Source: Planctomycetota bacterium (GTDB lineage Bacteria > Planctomycetota > J058 > J103). Taken from it: a stretch of 6,851 bases of DNA. The stretch is from the NCBI GenBank assembly GCA_003694875.1, contig RFJN01000268.1, positions 1-6,851 on the forward strand. The letters are read 5' to 3'. Every line of letters starts with the position of its first letter. The first letter of the stretch is position 1. Made by a program: the position numbers and the translations under genes. Of the stretch, positions 5,641 to 6,851 are shown in pieces. The notes beneath the pieces were generated by a model. The model saw nothing but the letters and a program-made list of their open reading frames with translations, made no database searches and was not told the origin of the DNA.

Positions 5641-6851
5641 ATGCAGCGAGACGCCCGCCGCCGCCCTCGCCTTGCGCCCCGATTCTCGACACTGCCGATC
5701 GCGCTGTTGCTCCTGTTGGCGTTGCCACGCAACGCCCGGGCCCACCTCGTTCCGGTCGGCGTGGGCATGCAGACCTTCGTGAAGGTGGAGCCGGGCAAGC
5801 TCACCGTGCAATATAACTTGGGATTCTCGTCGAACACGGGTTACGCCGAACTCTCACGCATGGAGACAAGCGGCGACAACGTGCTACAAGCCGAGGAGAT
5901 CCGCGCCTGGTTCGACCGCATGGCACCGCGGCTTCTCATGGGACTCGAGGTGCGGGTCGACGGCAAGCCGGCCGCATTCCGGATCGTGGAGCGCCGCCCC
6001 ATGCCGCCGCTCGAGGGGCTGCACCTGTACGAGACCAACGGTGCGTTCGACACCTGGTGGACCTTCGAGTCGAGCCAGCCCTTCGGCCCCGGCATGCACA
6101 CGATCGAGGTGCACGACAACAACTTCACCGGCGAGATCAGCGAATCGCTCATGTGGCTGCCGCAGCCGCTCGGCACCACGTTCCGCACCTACGCGTGGGA
6201 GCCCTTGCCGCCGGGCTCCCGACAGGAGAAGCGCGGCACCGAGGTGGTGATGTTCTGCCGCGGCATGCGGATCTACTTCGAGTTCGCGCCGTGGGTCTAC
6301 GAGGCGCTTGCGCAGCGGCGGGCGATCCCCACCGCCACCGCCGACGTTGCGCGCGGCATGCGGGCCACCGCCGAACAGGCGCTCGCGCGCCTCGGCCGCA
6401 CGAGCGCGGCGACCGCCACCGCAACCGTCGCCGCCACCGCGACGGCGCAACCGGGCGCGCTCTCGAGTTCCCCCGTGGCTCCCACCGCCATGGCGCAGCG
6501 CAGCGCGGAGCGACCCGGCCAGCAGGCGCAGCGCGAGACCGGGGCGCTCTTGTCGCTGCGCGATCGGGCGTTTCCGATCGCGATCCTGCTCGCGCTGCTG
6601 TGGGGCGCCATGCACGCGCTCGCCCCGGGCCACGGCAAGTCCATGGTGGCGGCCTACCTGCTCGGCAGCGACGGCAAGGTGCGGGACGCGCTGTGGCTCG
6701 GCTTCAGCGTCACGATCTCGCACGTGGGCTCGATCTTCATCGCGTTCGTGGCGGTCTTCGGCTTCGTGCGCCTGATCGGCATCAACCGCGACACCGCCTC
6801 GGGGCTCGTGCAGTTCGGGCTGCAGCTCGTGGCGGGCCTGCTCGTGGTCGC
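5641..6851 (+). CDS. NicO/RcnA-family nickel/cobalt permease with periplasmic N-terminal domain (partial)
   Basis: The frame is open from the ATG at 5641 to the window edge (403 residues visible, C-terminus missing). GGGAGGA at 5628-5634 gives a 6-nt spacer; an in-frame ATG at 5635 is too close to that site. Residues 1-34 are a signal peptide ending NARA, which would leave His35 at the mature N-terminus, a feature shared with DUF1007-like and HupE-like metal-transport proteins. Residues about 35-260 form a soluble beta-rich domain containing SGDNVLQAEEIRAWF and HTIEVHDNNF. Residues about 260-315 are an Ala/Thr/Gln-rich linker. From 317 a membrane domain starts: helix 1 carries HALAPGHGKS (His325, His331), followed by GSDGKVRDALWLG and a second helix with SVTISHVGS. 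The HAx(3)PGHGK signature and the second-helix His are hallmarks of NicO-type Ni/Co transporters. Direction (uptake or efflux) cannot be told. Divergent orientation gives no proof of a link with the cytochromes. Confidence 0.85.
   Translation, partial: MQRDARRRPRLAPRFSTLPIALLLLLALPRNARAHLVPVGVGMQTFVKVEPGKLTVQYNLGFSSNTGYAELSRMETSGDNVLQAEEIRAWFDRMAPRLLMGLEVRVDGKPAAFRIVERRPMPPLEGLHLYETNGAFDTWWTFESSQPFGPGMHTIEVHDNNFTGEISESLMWLPQPLGTTFRTYAWEPLPPGSRQEKRGTEVVMFCRGMRIYFEFAPWVYEALAQRRAIPTATADVARGMRATAEQALARLGRTSAATATATVAATATAQPGALSSSPVAPTAMAQRSAERPGQQAQRETGALLSLRDRAFPIAILLALLWGAMHALAPGHGKSMVAAYLLGSDGKVRDALWLGFSVTISHVGSIFIAFVAVFGFVRLIGINRDTASGLVQFGLQLVAGLLVV

Noticed and set aside
5566..5811. Upstream extension of the cytochrome b frame to an ATG at 5811
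   Set aside because: It would overlap the start and signal peptide of the divergent permease, and it lacks the AGGAGG seen before the ATG at 5565.

Overview
The window is very GC-rich bacterial DNA from a Gram-negative organism. Evidence for this is the cleavable signal peptides, an outer-membrane beta-barrel-like segment and many periplasmic c-type heme motifs. The sequence does not fix the taxon. The style (high GC, giant multiheme cytochromes) suits metal- or electrode-respiring Deltaproteobacteria/Myxococcota-like, Gemmatimonadota-like or related lineages, which is inference only. The coding content is dense: nearly every base lies in one of five genes, and the only real intergenic gap is about 75 bp.

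Layout: four genes run leftward (minus strand) as a tight operon from about 5565 to beyond the left edge. In transcription order they are: (1) a five-helix membrane protein with two H-x13-H helices, predicted to be a diheme b-type cytochrome (5565-4501); (2) a secreted cytochrome c with 26 CXXCH motifs built from repeated three-heme modules (4485-2251); (3) a second cytochrome c with 16 CXXCH motifs, overlapping the previous gene by a GTGA junction (2254-953); (4) a GTG-started, exported protein with a small periplasmic beta domain, a Pro-rich linker and the beginning of a beta-barrel-like segment, cut off by the window edge (945-1). Gaps are 15 bp, a 4-bp overlap and 7 bp.

The four products can be read as one trans-envelope electron path: quinol pool -> membrane diheme cytochrome b -> 26-heme and 16-heme periplasmic or extracellular wires -> outer-membrane barrel. 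This resembles in logic, but not in recognisable parts, the known porin-cytochrome conduits (MtrCAB of Shewanella, Pcc clusters of Geobacter). The functional reading is inference; the heme motifs, membrane helices and gene order are seen directly.

Divergently, on the plus strand from 5641 to the right edge, lies a gene for a NicO/RcnA-type nickel/cobalt permease with a signal peptide and a large periplasmic N-terminal domain. Its C-terminal membrane domain is truncated by the window. No RNA genes, insertion sequences, CRISPR arrays or convincing terminators were seen.
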